Positions 37,710 through 47,442 of a stretch of DNA of 64,000 nt are shown in pieces. This DNA is from Lacunisphaera limnophila (GTDB lineage Bacteria > Verrucomicrobiota > Verrucomicrobiia > Opitutales > Opitutaceae). A program made the position numbers and the translations under genes. The stretch spans positions 3,363,501 to 3,427,500 of the forward strand of contig NZ_CP016094.1 of NCBI RefSeq assembly GCF_001746835.1. The letters run 5' to 3'. Within the stretch, counting starts at the first letter, position 1; each line of letters opens with the position of its first letter. The notes under the pieces are model-generated. The model was not told the DNA's origin, did no database searches, and saw only the letters and a list, made by a program, of their open reading frames with translations.

Positions 37710-39836
37710 ATGCCCGTCGATCCTGTCGCCCAGGCCCAGGCCGCTGCCGCGGCCGCCGAAGCCGCCAAGCTCCGCGCCGAAACCGCCGCCGATCAGGCGG
37801 AGAACTCTGCCCAGCAGGCCGCCACTTCCGCCAACCAGGCGGATTTCCAATCTGACCAGGCCACCGCCGCCGCCACCGAGGCCCAGCAGCAAGCGACCGC
37901 CGCCACCTCCGAGGCCGCGCGGGCGCTGGCGGAGGCGCAAGCAGCCCATGACGCCAATGTACGCGCCGTGCAGGACGCGCAGGAGGCGGCCGATGCGTCA
38001 GCTTCCGCTGGGACGAGTGCGACCACCGCCTCCGACGCAGCCCATCGCGCCATTACGGAGGCGCAGGAAGCCGCGGCTGCGAGCGCACGCATCCTCGCGG
38101 AGGCGCAGGCCGCGCACGATGCCGCGGTCCGGGCCCAGAATGAAGCGAGCGAGGCTGAACAGGCCAGCGCCCGCGCCCAGGGTGAGGCCGGTGAGGCGGC
38201 CCAAGCTTCCGCTCGCGCCCAGCAGGAGGCGGCGGAGGCCACCCAGTCTTCGGCCCGGGCCCGCAGTGAAGCCGCCGAAGCCGAGCAGGCCAGCACCCGC
38301 GCCAAGGCCGAGGCCGACGAGGCCGGCCGGGAGAATCTCCGGGCGAAGTCCGAGGCGGACGAAGCCACCAAGGAAAGCGACCGCGCCAAAGCAGAGGCCG
38401 ATGACGCCAACAGAGAGAGCGCCCGCGCCAAGAGCGAGGCTGACGAGGCCACGAAGGAAAGTGACCGGGCCCGGCTCGAGGCCGACGAAGCCGCGAAGGA
38501 GCGACTCCGCGCCAAGACCGAGGCCGACGAGGCTGACCGCGAGAACGCCCGGGCGAAGGCGGAAGCCGACGAAGCTGACCGCGAGAACGCCCGTGCGAAA
38601 GCGGAAGCAGATGAAGCCGACCGCGAGAGCAAACGGGCCAAGACGGAGGCGGACGAGGCCGACACCGAGAGCAAGCGCGCCAAGAAAGAAGCCGACGAAG
38701 CCGACGCGGAGAGCCGCCGGGCGAAGAAAGAGGCGGATGACGCTGATGCCGAGAGCCGGCGGGCTCAGCAGGAGGCTAACGAGGCCGAGCGCGCCAGCAA
38801 TCTCGCGCAGCGTGAGGCCCAGGAGGCCGACGCCGCCAGCACCCGGGCCCAGGCGGAGGCCAATCAGGCCGGGCAAGCCAGCCAGCGCGCCCAGCAGGAA
38901 GCGAGCGAGGCCGAGCAGGCCAGCAACATCGCCCAGCGCGAAGCCGGCGAAGCCACCACCTACTCCGACACCGCCCGCAACGAGGCGCAGCAGGCAGCCG
39001 AGGCCAGCACCCGGGCATCGACGGCGGAATCCACCGCTCAGACGGCCATGTCCGCCGCCGTCAGCGCCAAGGCCACCGCCGCTAGCATGGCCACGGAGGC
39101 CACCACCGAGCGGAACCGCGCCAAGGAGGCTGCCGATGATGCCGTGGTCTATGCCCAAAACACGGCCAAGCAGACGCAGCAGATCATATCCGACCTGATG
39201 GAGGAGCTGAAGACCGTGTTAGGTAATGCCAAGACGTTAGAGAAGGAAATCGCCACCCTGAAGGAGACGGTGGTGAAGCACGAGGCGGCGGCCGCAACGG
39301 CCAAGCAAAACACGCTGACTCATCAAAAGGACGCAGCCACCGCCTTGCAGAACACGCAGACCTCCGAGAAGGACGCCGCCACCGCCTTGCAGCATACGCA
39401 GACCTCCGAGAAGGACGCAGAGCGCGGCATGAACATGACGGTTGATCACGAGCAGGCGGCCATCAGGTCGATGGTGAACGCGGAGAAATATGAGCAGAAT
39501 GCGCAGTCCGCCGCGCATCACGCCGGCCAGCATGAACAGGCCGCCGCCACCTCGGCCCAGAACGCCGCCGCCTCGGCCTCCGCTGCGGCCTCGTCCGCCT
39601 CCAGCGCCGGTGGGTTCCCCTTTTGTTGGGTCGCGCGCGAAGTATACGGGGCGGGCAACCCCGACTGGCTACGTTTCCGTCACTGGATGCTGCACCGCGC
39701 CCCGCATTGGTTCTTCCTCCTCTATGTCCGGCACGGTGCCGCCGCTGCCCTATGGTTGGCGGACAAACCCCGCGTCAAGAGCCTCCTTCGCCGCTGGATG
39801 GATGCCCGCATCCGCGGCCTACGCGCCCCATTTTGA
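37710..39836 (+). CDS. Ala-rich repetitive coiled-coil protein with CFI-box-like C-terminus
   Basis: A 708-residue protein with no signal peptide. Residues 1-145 are an Ala/Gln-rich helix. Residues 146-425 are about twenty 14-residue repeats (two heptads) of the form ADEADRENARAKAE. Residues 426-630 continue as an Ala/Thr-rich helix with TQTSEKDAATALQ repeats. The last 75 residues differ completely: PFCWVAREVYGAGNPDWLRF, then RHWMLHRAPHWFFLLYVRHG and a short hydrophobic/basic tail. This matches the pattern of the small CFI-box domain (C-x2-A-x2-YG, then LRxFRxxxL and YY-like motifs) found at the ends of many bacterial proteins. Probably a long filamentous cytosolic or membrane-touching rod; its role is unknown. 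Confidence 0.75.
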   Translation: MPVDPVAQAQAAAAAAEAAKLRAETAADQAENSAQQAATSANQADFQSDQATAAATEAQQQATAATSEAARALAEAQAAHDANVRAVQDAQEAADASASAGTSATTASDAAHRAITEAQEAAAASARILAEAQAAHDAAVRAQNEASEAEQASARAQGEAGEAAQASARAQQEAAEATQSSARARSEAAEAEQASTRAKAEADEAGRENLRAKSEADEATKESDRAKAEADDANRESARAKSEADEATKESDRARLEADEAAKERLRAKTEADEADRENARAKAEADEADRENARAKAEADEADRESKRAKTEADEADTESKRAKKEADEADAESRRAKKEADDADAESRRAQQEANEAERASNLAQREAQEADAASTRAQAEANQAGQASQRAQQEASEAEQASNIAQREAGEATTYSDTARNEAQQAAEASTRASTAESTAQTAMSAAVSAKATAASMATEATTERNRAKEAADDAVVYAQNTAKQTQQIISDLMEELKTVLGNAKTLEKEIATLKETVVKHEAAAATAKQNTLTHQKDAATALQNTQTSEKDAATALQHTQTSEKDAERGMNMTVDHEQAAIRSMVNAEKYEQNAQSAAHHAGQHEQAAATSAQNAAASASAAASSASSAGGFPFCWVAREVYGAGNPDWLRFRHWMLHRAPHWFFLLYVRHGAAAALWLADKPRVKSLLRRWMDARIRGLRAPF
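38145..38984 (+). repeat. In-frame 42-bp tandem repeat (about 20 units)
   Basis: Within the coiled-coil gene, codons 146-425 form about twenty consecutive 42-bp units encoding 14 residues each. The central units (around 38510-38650) are closest to identical, suggesting recent duplication there. The outer units have diverged. Confidence 0.85.
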
Positions 39837-39854
39837 TTCCGCCTTCAGTTTCGC

Positions 39855-41792
39855 ATGACACCAATTGAAGCAGCCCGCCTGCTTGACCTTTCCGCCGAAG
39901 CCACCTCCGACCAGACCGAGGCGCGGTTCCTCGAGTTGCGCCGCAAACTTGAGGACAAGATTGCCAAGGCCCCCACGCCCGGCCTGCAGGCCAAGTACCG
40001 CGAGTCGCTAGCTGACATTACGACGGCCTTTGAGACCCTGACGCTCGCGGCCGATTCTTCGACGCTGCCGGTGTTGCAGAGGGAGCAGAAGAGGATCGAG
40101 GGCAGAGGGCAGACGGCAGAGGGCGGAAGGACGAATCCTGACCCTTCAAGTCTCCCGCCGGCGAAGCAGCCAAAGTCTGGCGGCAAGGAGTTCGTCATTG
40201 TCGCCCTCATCGCCGTTGTCGTGCTGGCTGCCGGCGGGTGGTGGGTGATGAAGACCCGCGCTGAGAACAAGGAGAAGGCCCGGATCGCCGCCGAGGAAAA
40301 GATGGTTACAGAGAAGGCCGCGGTGGCCGCCGCCCAGCGGGCCGAGTCTGAGCGTGCCCACGACGAGGCGGCAAGGCTCCATGCCGAAGAGGAAAAGGCG
40401 CGGGCCATTGTTGCGGCTAAGGCCGAACAGGCCCGGCTCGATCAGCTTGGGCTGAAGCTCCGCACCCGGCTTTCCGAGCTGAACATCGCCCTCGACGCCG
40501 CGCTCAGGACTGAGGCGCTGGCCGAGCGCGAACTGAGCGACCTCAAGGCCGACGAGCGCGCGGTGCAACGCGAGGCGAGGGGAGGCGTGACTCCCGACCT
40601 GCGTGCGGCACAAGCGCTGGTACAGGCCCACGATCGCTACGTTACGTGGCTCCGCGAACACCTCGCCGCCAACCCCGCCCGGGTGGCGCGGGCCCGCCTC
40701 GAGGAGTTGGTTGCGGCCAAGGCCTGGGAGGAAGGTGCGGCTCAGATCGAAGCTTATTCCCAGGCGGTCGCGGCCCTGCAGGGGAGCATCCCGGCCAAGC
40801 GGACGGAACTGCTCACTCTCACCGGCTTGCTTCAGGTTACGGCTGAGCCGACCGAGGTGGATTTTACCCTGAAAGATGTCTACGGCCGCACGCGGACCGG
40901 CCGCACCCCCGAGGTGTTCGACGACGTGCCCATCGGCGCCGCCACCGTCACGTTCCAACGCGAAGGTTGGCCAGCCCAGTCACGTCCGACGATCGTCCGG
41001 CGTGACGGTACCGCCACGGTCACGGGCGACCTGATCGGTGGCGGGCTAGCCCTCGCCAGCAGGCCTTTCGCGGTCGATTACGTGGTGGAGGGGCAGGGGC
41101 GCACTGAACGCGGCCTCACGCCGGCTACATTGGCGGATCTGCCGGTGGGTGGCTATCGCATCACCTACGCCCGTACCGGCTGGCCAAGCGAAATGGTCAC
41201 CGCCGAGGTCACCCGCGGTGGATTGACGACCTGCGAGGCCACCTTTGCCGCTCCGGGCAGCCTCAAGGTTGAATCCAAACCCGCCGGAGCCTCCGTGTCC
41301 TTCGACGGCAAAGTTGTGGGCACGACCCCACTCGTGTTGGGCGATCTGCCAGCCGGTCCGGTCAAGGTCGAACTCGCGTTGGCTGACTACCGTCCCGCCA
41401 CGCTGCAGGGCTCCATCGAGTTCGGGCGGGAAACGACCCTCTCCACCCCGCTGCGATCGGCGACGCTGACCCCTGAGGAGGCGTTCGACGCGCTCTCCCG
41501 GACTGCGCACGGTACCTGGGTACTCCACGGCAAGAACGGCCTGGGTGGCAGCGCCACCTTTTACATGCGCTTTGTGGCAGGCAGCAAAACCCTTAGTTTT
41601 GAGATGACCGGTTTCGGCGGCAGCGTGCGGAACATGACGATGGTGGATTATGATGCGGAGAACCGGATCGTCATGGTTTCGTTTGGCGGCCTCGATGCGC
41701 TGAATGGCAAGAGTGGTATCAGGATCGACGGTGACACGCTGCTCTGGGGTAAAGACAAGCTCAGAAACCCGATGGTCTTTCGCCGTCAATAA
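39855..41792 (+). CDS. J-like/PEGA membrane adaptor, paralog 1
   Basis: A 645-residue single-pass protein. Residues 1-66 form a J-domain-like three-helix segment (EAARLLDLSAEATSDQTEAR, then ADITTAFETLTLA), with KIAKAPTPGLQAKY where HPD would be. A Gly/Arg/Glu-rich linker (76-104) and KSGGKEF lead into a membrane helix (113-131). A coiled coil (134-245) and a helical YxxWLxxxL-NPARVARARLEEL segment (262-285) follow. Then come three PEGA-like beta modules; the first has DVYGRTRTGRTP, the last a canonical PEGA (SLKVESKPAGASVSFDGKVV). A unique beta-rich domain ends the protein (540-645, GTWVLHGKNGLGGSATFYMR). Positive charges before the helix suggest N-inside, C-outside. Role inferred only. Confidence 0.78.
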   Translation: MTPIEAARLLDLSAEATSDQTEARFLELRRKLEDKIAKAPTPGLQAKYRESLADITTAFETLTLAADSSTLPVLQREQKRIEGRGQTAEGGRTNPDPSSLPPAKQPKSGGKEFVIVALIAVVVLAAGGWWVMKTRAENKEKARIAAEEKMVTEKAAVAAAQRAESERAHDEAARLHAEEEKARAIVAAKAEQARLDQLGLKLRTRLSELNIALDAALRTEALAERELSDLKADERAVQREARGGVTPDLRAAQALVQAHDRYVTWLREHLAANPARVARARLEELVAAKAWEEGAAQIEAYSQAVAALQGSIPAKRTELLTLTGLLQVTAEPTEVDFTLKDVYGRTRTGRTPEVFDDVPIGAATVTFQREGWPAQSRPTIVRRDGTATVTGDLIGGGLALASRPFAVDYVVEGQGRTERGLTPATLADLPVGGYRITYARTGWPSEMVTAEVTRGGLTTCEATFAAPGSLKVESKPAGASVSFDGKVVGTTPLVLGDLPAGPVKVELALADYRPATLQGSIEFGRETTLSTPLRSATLTPEEAFDALSRTAHGTWVLHGKNGLGGSATFYMRFVAGSKTLSFEMTGFGGSVRNMTMVDYDAENRIVMVSFGGLDALNGKSGIRIDGDTLLWGKDKLRNPMVFRRQ

Positions 41793-41801
41793 GCTGATCC
41801 C

Positions 41802-44660
41802 ATGACGCCTGCCGAAGCCTCCAGACTTCTCGACCTTCCCGCCAACGCCACGCCTGACCAGGTGGAGTCGCGTTTCCTCGATCTGCGCCACAAGCTCGAG
41901 GACAAGATTGCCAAGGCCCCGACGCCCGGACTGCAGGCCAAGTACCGCGAGTCGCTGGCCGACATCACCGTTGCATTCGAAACATTCACGCTGGCTGCAG
42001 ATTCATCGGCACTGCCTGTGCTCAAGCGTGAAGCCGGAGGGGGAAGACCGGATTCTGGAGTCGCGGCGACGCCGTCGCCCGGGCAAGCACCCGACGACTC
42101 ACACCTTGCACCTGCGCTCGTGCGCAAGTCTGGCGGCAAGGAATTTGCCGTGGTCGCCCTCATCGCCGTCGCCGTGCTTGGTGCGGGCGGCTGGTGGGTG
42201 ATGAAGACCAAGGCGGAGAACGCGGAGAAGGCGCGCGTAGCGGCCGAAGCCAAGGCTGAGGCTGAGCGCGTAGTGGCCGAGGCCAAGGTCGAGGCCGAGC
42301 GCAAGGCCGCCGAGGAGAAACGCCTGGCGGAAGAGAAGCGCTTGGCTGAGGAGGCGGAAAAGCTCCGTCTCGCCGCGGCGGAGAAGGCCGAGCGCGAGCG
42401 ACTGGACCGACATTTTACGTCGCTGCGCAGCCGGATGGCCGAGCTGAACGTCGCCTACGAGGCACAGATGCGCCTGGAGACCGTCGCCGAGCGGGATCTT
42501 GCTGAGTTAAAGTCGCAGGAACGTGATCTCGCCCGGGATCAGAAGGACGGGGCGAGCCCGGATCGGCGCCGGCTCGCGGCCCAAGTGCGGGCGCAGAGCC
42601 ACTTGGTGGACTGGATGCGGGCCAGTCTTCCCGCTCATTCAGCCCGCATCGCGAAGGCGAAGGCGGAGGAATTGGTCTCCGCCCGGGCGGCTGACGATGC
42701 GACGGCGGCCGTTGACGCCTACATCGCCGCCTTGGACCAGCTGAAGTCCGATATTGCAGCCGCGCGCAGCGATCTCGCCGTCACCGGCGACCTTGCCCTC
42801 AGTTCCAATCTCGAGGGGACCACCTGGCAGCTCACCGACGCCTTCGGGGTCGAGCGCTCAGGTGCGACGCCCGCCACCGTGGAAGAGGTGGCATTAGGCA
42901 AGGCCACCTTGGTTTTTCGCCGGGCCGGCTGGGCCGACCTGCGCATGGCGATTGACCATCGCCGGGGCACCGACGGTGTCTTCGCAGCCAGATTCCCGGT
43001 GGGGTCACTCGCCATTACCAGCACTCCCACCGGTGTGTTGGTGCGCCACGGGGAGCGGGTGCTCGGCGAGACGCCCCTGCAACTGGCCCCCATGCCGCCC
43101 GGCGAGATTGAGGTTCGTCTCGCCCATCAGGGGTACAAGAGCCAGAAGCTCTCCGGCCGCATCGAGGATGGCCGAACACTGACCCTCGACGCACAACTGC
43201 TCGCCGGCCAGTCCTTCGACGCCGAGCTGATCTATGAGCGCGGTCTGGAGGATCTACCGCTTATCAGCAGCCCCAAGGCGCGCGCGATGGGCGCCGCCAC
43301 CTACCTGGGCGCGGCCAAGGATATTCCCGGCGTGCCTCACGCTTTCCTGGCCCGATACTTTGACCTCTACTTGGAGGCCGTCCGGCAAATCCGCGATCCC
43401 TTGGAAAAAGTGACCACGGTTCTCTACCTGTTGGACAACCTCGCGCAGGTCGACTTCGAGCGCAGCCGGACTCTGGCCCGGGAGGCGCTGGCGGCCGTGC
43501 CCCTCGTCACCGAGGTGTCCCAGCGGCATACGGTCGTGCATTCCCTCGAGCACCTCGTGATCTACCCGGAGGAGTTCGCCGCCGCGATTGCCCAGTGCGA
43601 ACACTGGTTCACCACCGATGAAGATTGGATCTACAGCGCAACGGTGGCCCAGCTGCAGAAGGAGGCCGGCCTCGATTCCGCGGCCCAGCGCACCGCCGCC
43701 CGCGCGATGGGTACCGGGGCGGCGGCGGAGTACCGGAACCAGACAGTGCAGGAGTACCTGGCCAAGGGTGCCATGGCCCGGCAGCTCGTGCCGGTCCGCG
43801 TCGCCCTGGTGCGGGGCGATCTACCCTCGGCGCAGGCGGCGCTGGCCCGGGCCGGACAGGCGCTCGACTTCGGCCAGCTGTTCGGGTTAGCCAGCGGCTT
43901 CATGAGATTGGGGGATTTCGACACACCGCGGCGCTTGGCGCGCATGGCTGAAGGGCAGTACGTCTCCCCGGCCCAGACCCTCCACACGATCGCGATGATG
44001 GCTTTCTTTCAGGGCAACACCTCCTTGGCGGAACAATGGGCCGCAAGCATCGCGGACACACCGGAGGCGCCGCAGCGCAGTCAGCTTTATCGGCTGTTTG
44101 CCGATCAATACCTGACCAAGGGCAAGAAAGCGGAGGCGGCCGCAGCCATGCGCAAGGTCACCGTTTTCTCCGACGGGGAGTCCGCAACCGACCGCCTCGA
44201 GGCGGTCACCGTCCTGGCGCTACTGGGCGAGACGGTACGCGCCCGCCAGTTGCTGGCGGCGCAGCCGGTCGCCTTCACCGAGGCGGGGGTTCACCGGCTC
44301 GGTGCGGCCGCCGTCAGCTTTGCCGCGCTCGGCGACATCGCCTCGCTGCAGCGTGCCCTCGAGGTCCTCCGGATCCACGCCACGAGTTCGCTCGACTGGA
44401 CCTATGGCAACCTAGTCAAGACGCTCACCACGGCCGGCAAATTGGCCGAGGCTGAGAGCTATTTCCGACTGATTCGTGACACCGCAAGCCACGGGTATTT
44501 GCGCGGCCCCCTCCTGGCGGCGGACGCACCCGACGACAACACCCTGGGGGCAAAGATCGATGCACTGCGGCCCGGCGGAGACCGGCTGGCCTTGTCCGGC
44601 GTCGCCCTGGGCCGCGAGTTAGAACGCCTGAAGGCTGCCCGCTTCTCCTCCTCGCCATGA
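41802..44660 (+). CDS. J-like/PEGA membrane adaptor, paralog 2 (TPR-like C-terminus)
   Basis: At 952 residues, the longest paralog. It keeps the J-like start (EASRLLDLPANATPDQVESR), KSGGKEF and the membrane helix AVVALIAVAVLGAGGWWVMK, then a Glu/Ala/Lys coiled coil with the repeated EEKRLAEEKRLAEE. The first beta module has the shared W-x-L-x-DAFG motif, and a canonical PEGA follows (SLAITSTPTGVLVRHGERVL). The final 480 or so residues are helical hairpins of TPR-like character (AQTLHTIAMMAFFQGNTSLA; GLDSAAQRTAARAMG), a likely protein-binding solenoid outside the cytoplasm. Its linker is distinct from the CAGAGG-type linkers. It overlaps the next gene by 4 bp (ATGA). Confidence 0.78.
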   Translation: MTPAEASRLLDLPANATPDQVESRFLDLRHKLEDKIAKAPTPGLQAKYRESLADITVAFETFTLAADSSALPVLKREAGGGRPDSGVAATPSPGQAPDDSHLAPALVRKSGGKEFAVVALIAVAVLGAGGWWVMKTKAENAEKARVAAEAKAEAERVVAEAKVEAERKAAEEKRLAEEKRLAEEAEKLRLAAAEKAERERLDRHFTSLRSRMAELNVAYEAQMRLETVAERDLAELKSQERDLARDQKDGASPDRRRLAAQVRAQSHLVDWMRASLPAHSARIAKAKAEELVSARAADDATAAVDAYIAALDQLKSDIAAARSDLAVTGDLALSSNLEGTTWQLTDAFGVERSGATPATVEEVALGKATLVFRRAGWADLRMAIDHRRGTDGVFAARFPVGSLAITSTPTGVLVRHGERVLGETPLQLAPMPPGEIEVRLAHQGYKSQKLSGRIEDGRTLTLDAQLLAGQSFDAELIYERGLEDLPLISSPKARAMGAATYLGAAKDIPGVPHAFLARYFDLYLEAVRQIRDPLEKVTTVLYLLDNLAQVDFERSRTLAREALAAVPLVTEVSQRHTVVHSLEHLVIYPEEFAAAIAQCEHWFTTDEDWIYSATVAQLQKEAGLDSAAQRTAARAMGTGAAAEYRNQTVQEYLAKGAMARQLVPVRVALVRGDLPSAQAALARAGQALDFGQLFGLASGFMRLGDFDTPRRLARMAEGQYVSPAQTLHTIAMMAFFQGNTSLAEQWAASIADTPEAPQRSQLYRLFADQYLTKGKKAEAAAAMRKVTVFSDGESATDRLEAVTVLALLGETVRARQLLAAQPVAFTEAGVHRLGAAAVSFAALGDIASLQRALEVLRIHATSSLDWTYGNLVKTLTTAGKLAEAESYFRLIRDTASHGYLRGPLLAADAPDDNTLGAKIDALRPGGDRLALSGVALGRELERLKAARFSSSP

Positions 44661-47395
44661 CCACCGCCGAAGCCATCATCCTACTCGACCTGCCAGCGAA
44701 CGCACCCTCCGAACAAATCGAGGCGCGGTTTCAGGAGCTGAGGCGCAAACTCGAGGACAAAATCGCCAAGGCCCCGACACCCGGTCTGCAGGCCAAATAC
44801 CGGGAGTCGCTGGCGGAGATCACAACTGCCTTCGAGACTCTGACCCTGGCGGCGGACAGCTCGTCCCTGCCGGTGCTGCAGAGGGAACAGCAGAGGACCG
44901 AAGGCAGAGGGCAGACGACAGAGGGCGGACGGACGAATCCTGACCCTTCAAGTCTCCCGCCGTCGAAGAAGCTAAAGTCCGGCGGCAAGGAATTTGTCGT
45001 CGTAGCCGTTATCGCGCTCGTCTTGCTCGGCGCCGGCGGCTGGTGGGTGATGAAGACGCGCGCCGAGAACGAGGAAAAAGCCCGTATCGCCGCCGAGGCC
45101 AAGGCCGAGGCGGAACGCCAGGCCGCCGTCGCGAAAGTCGAGGCGGAGCGCCGGGCCGCCGAGGAAAAGCGCTTGGCGGAAGAAAAGCGACTGGCTGAGG
45201 AGGTGGAGAAGGCGCGACTGGCCGCCGCGGAGAAGGCGGAGCGAGAGCGGTTGGAGCGGTTATTCACCCGCCTGCGCGGTCGATTTGCTGAACTTAACGT
45301 AGCCTACGACGCCCAAGTGCGACTCGAGCAGATCGCCGAGCGCAACCTCGTCGAGGCCAAGGCGCAGGTGCGCGAGCTGGCCCGTGGACCGCAGGGGCAG
45401 ACGTCGCCGGAACTGCGCCTGGCCGCCGCGCAGGCATCCGCTCAGGAGCGTTATGTGGTCTGGCTGCGCGACGTTCTGCCGACGCACCCCGCGCGCGTCG
45501 CCCGGGCCCGGGCCGAGGAGTTGTTGTCAGCCCGCGCCGGGGACGAGGCGGCGGCCGCGGTCGATGATTTTGCCGCTGCGCTGGCGCAATTGCAGACAGA
45601 TATCGCGGCGGCCCGGGATCGTACGGTCATTACCGGCTCGGTGACGCTTGGTGCCAATCAGAACGGTGTGCAATGGCGGCTGGTCGACGCCTTCGGCCTG
45701 GAGCGGCGGGGAACGACTCCCGCGACCGTTACAGACGTGGCGATGGGGGAGGGGGAGGTAACCTTTGAACTGGCACCCTATCCGCCGGTGGTGAAGAAGG
45801 TCGCAGTCACGAAGACAGTCGCGGAGGTGAGCGCCGATTTCGTGCCCGCCCGGGTCACCCTCCGCGCTACGCCGGCACATGCCCGCATACTCTGGGACGG
45901 CAAGAGTCACGACAACGGTTCGATTTTGTCCCTGACGCCCGCCCGCCATGTTATACGCATCGAGGCCGAGGGTTTCGCCCCGCGCGAGATTTTGGTGGTG
46001 CCCAACGCAGGAACTGAATCCGCACAGGAGGTCAGCCTCGATCAATCCGCCCAGGCATACGCGCTGGAGGAAATCCGGGTGCTGGCGCGGAGCAGCAAGC
46101 GTCAGAACTCCACCGTGTGGGTGGGATACGCGGTCGAGGCATTTCTGGCGGCGGGGGATGTTCTCGGCGCGCTGGCCTTCGCCGAGGAGCATGGTGCCTA
46201 TAACGTGTTCCTTGCCCAACCCTACGGATATGAGACGGGCATCCCGTATTCGGTAAACGCGAGCGAGAGTGTGGGCGCGGCCTTGATGATGATCATGGGT
46301 AAGGATCCCTTTGGGGCCGACTCGCAACTCGGTAACACACAGCAGGGCGGCATCTACCAGCCCTCCCATTTTTCAAGCTACTGGGAAACCAGCAAGGCGC
46401 TCTGCGCGCTGGGCCGGGCCGATCTCGTGCCGCAGTGGATCGAGCTGGCGAGCTCCCGCGGGGTGACGGGTGGGGAGCAGGGGGCCAAGTACCCCAACCT
46501 GGTTGCCTCGCTTCGCTGGACCGAGCTAGCCGTGGCCGCGGCCCGACAGGGCCGAATGGAGCTTGTCCGCGCGGCCTTCACGAAGGTCCTGGAACTGACT
46601 CGGTACGACTCGTATGATTTTGAGCAGTTTCGGGTAAGTGCGCGGGACCTCTGGCAAGCAGCGCGCGACCGGGCAGATACCGCGATGCTGGAAATGTTGG
46701 TCGACCTCGCCCTCGCTGCGGCCAAGGTGGAATATAATGACCCGCGCTACAACCGGAGTGACCGAGTTCTGGTGGACGGCGTGCATTTCTTTGAATGGGC
46801 GGAGGTGCTGATCGCTTCGGGGTGGGAGGCACGCCTGCAGCCCTACATGGAGTACATCCTGGCAAACAACGGTACGGTGGAAGAGCCGTTGGTTCCAGCC
46901 AGACCGGTGCCTTTTCGCGGGGCGGCGAACATTGCCCAATTGCAGCCATGGCTCGCGGCTGTCGCCGCCAAACCGTCAGATATTGGCGGAGCCTTTATGC
47001 AGACCTGTGCACGGATCCGGGCTCGCCGAGCTCTCGCCAAGGGCCAACCCGAGCTGATCCGCAAGCATGTTGCCTATACCGACAACCGCTACAAACAGCT
47101 CGATCTCGCTCGCGACTATGCGCGTCTGGGTGACTGGAAAACCGCCGACGCGATGATCCCCGAATTGCACCCTACTGCTGACGTGCAGGCCATGTATCGA
47201 CGGGACTTTGCTCCGCTGGTCGGTCGGGCGGTGGCCGAGCAGTTGGAGCCGGCCCAGGGCTTGCAACGCTTGCGCGAGATTGGCGTACCCGAGTTCCGCC
47301 TGCAGGCGGTGTCAGCCTTTGTCATCCGCCTCAGGGAGACCAAGGATTTCACTCCGGAGCAGCGTGACCTGCTCCGCCGCATCCCCCTGATCTAG
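44657..47395 (+). CDS. J-like/PEGA membrane adaptor, paralog 3 (helical C-terminus)
   Basis: A 912-residue paralog with the shared plan: J-like segment (EAIILLDLPANAPSEQIEAR), a linker nearly the same as paralog 1 at DNA level, KSGGKEF, a membrane helix, a coiled coil with EEKRLAEEKRLAEE, and beta modules with WRLVDAFGLERRGTTPATV. The second module (VTLRATPAHARILWDGKSHD) has a PEGA look. The C-terminal 450 residues are a helical domain unlike paralog 2 in sequence (HFSSYWETSKALCALGRADL, LVASLRWTELAVAAARQGRM), again suggesting an alpha-solenoid. The start overlaps the previous stop. The neighbouring gap of 47 bp after it is the longest inside the run. Confidence 0.77.
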   Translation: MTTAEAIILLDLPANAPSEQIEARFQELRRKLEDKIAKAPTPGLQAKYRESLAEITTAFETLTLAADSSSLPVLQREQQRTEGRGQTTEGGRTNPDPSSLPPSKKLKSGGKEFVVVAVIALVLLGAGGWWVMKTRAENEEKARIAAEAKAEAERQAAVAKVEAERRAAEEKRLAEEKRLAEEVEKARLAAAEKAERERLERLFTRLRGRFAELNVAYDAQVRLEQIAERNLVEAKAQVRELARGPQGQTSPELRLAAAQASAQERYVVWLRDVLPTHPARVARARAEELLSARAGDEAAAAVDDFAAALAQLQTDIAAARDRTVITGSVTLGANQNGVQWRLVDAFGLERRGTTPATVTDVAMGEGEVTFELAPYPPVVKKVAVTKTVAEVSADFVPARVTLRATPAHARILWDGKSHDNGSILSLTPARHVIRIEAEGFAPREILVVPNAGTESAQEVSLDQSAQAYALEEIRVLARSSKRQNSTVWVGYAVEAFLAAGDVLGALAFAEEHGAYNVFLAQPYGYETGIPYSVNASESVGAALMMIMGKDPFGADSQLGNTQQGGIYQPSHFSSYWETSKALCALGRADLVPQWIELASSRGVTGGEQGAKYPNLVASLRWTELAVAAARQGRMELVRAAFTKVLELTRYDSYDFEQFRVSARDLWQAARDRADTAMLEMLVDLALAAAKVEYNDPRYNRSDRVLVDGVHFFEWAEVLIASGWEARLQPYMEYILANNGTVEEPLVPARPVPFRGAANIAQLQPWLAAVAAKPSDIGGAFMQTCARIRARRALAKGQPELIRKHVAYTDNRYKQLDLARDYARLGDWKTADAMIPELHPTADVQAMYRRDFAPLVGRAVAEQLEPAQGLQRLREIGVPEFRLQAVSAFVIRLRETKDFTPEQRDLLRRIPLI

Positions 47396-47442
47396 CTTCA
47401 CGGACCGGTACTCAATCACGTTCCAGTCACTTTACCCTGCCA

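Noticed and set aside
38145-38984. Regular repeat array considered as CRISPR
   Set aside because: The 42-bp units are contiguous, in frame and encode a heptad coiled coil; there are no spacers and no cas genes.
37793-39158. Minus-strand Ser/Ala- and Leu/Gly-rich frames
   Set aside because: They mirror the 42-bp repeat of the coiled-coil gene and carry the same periodicity; no independent start context or domain.
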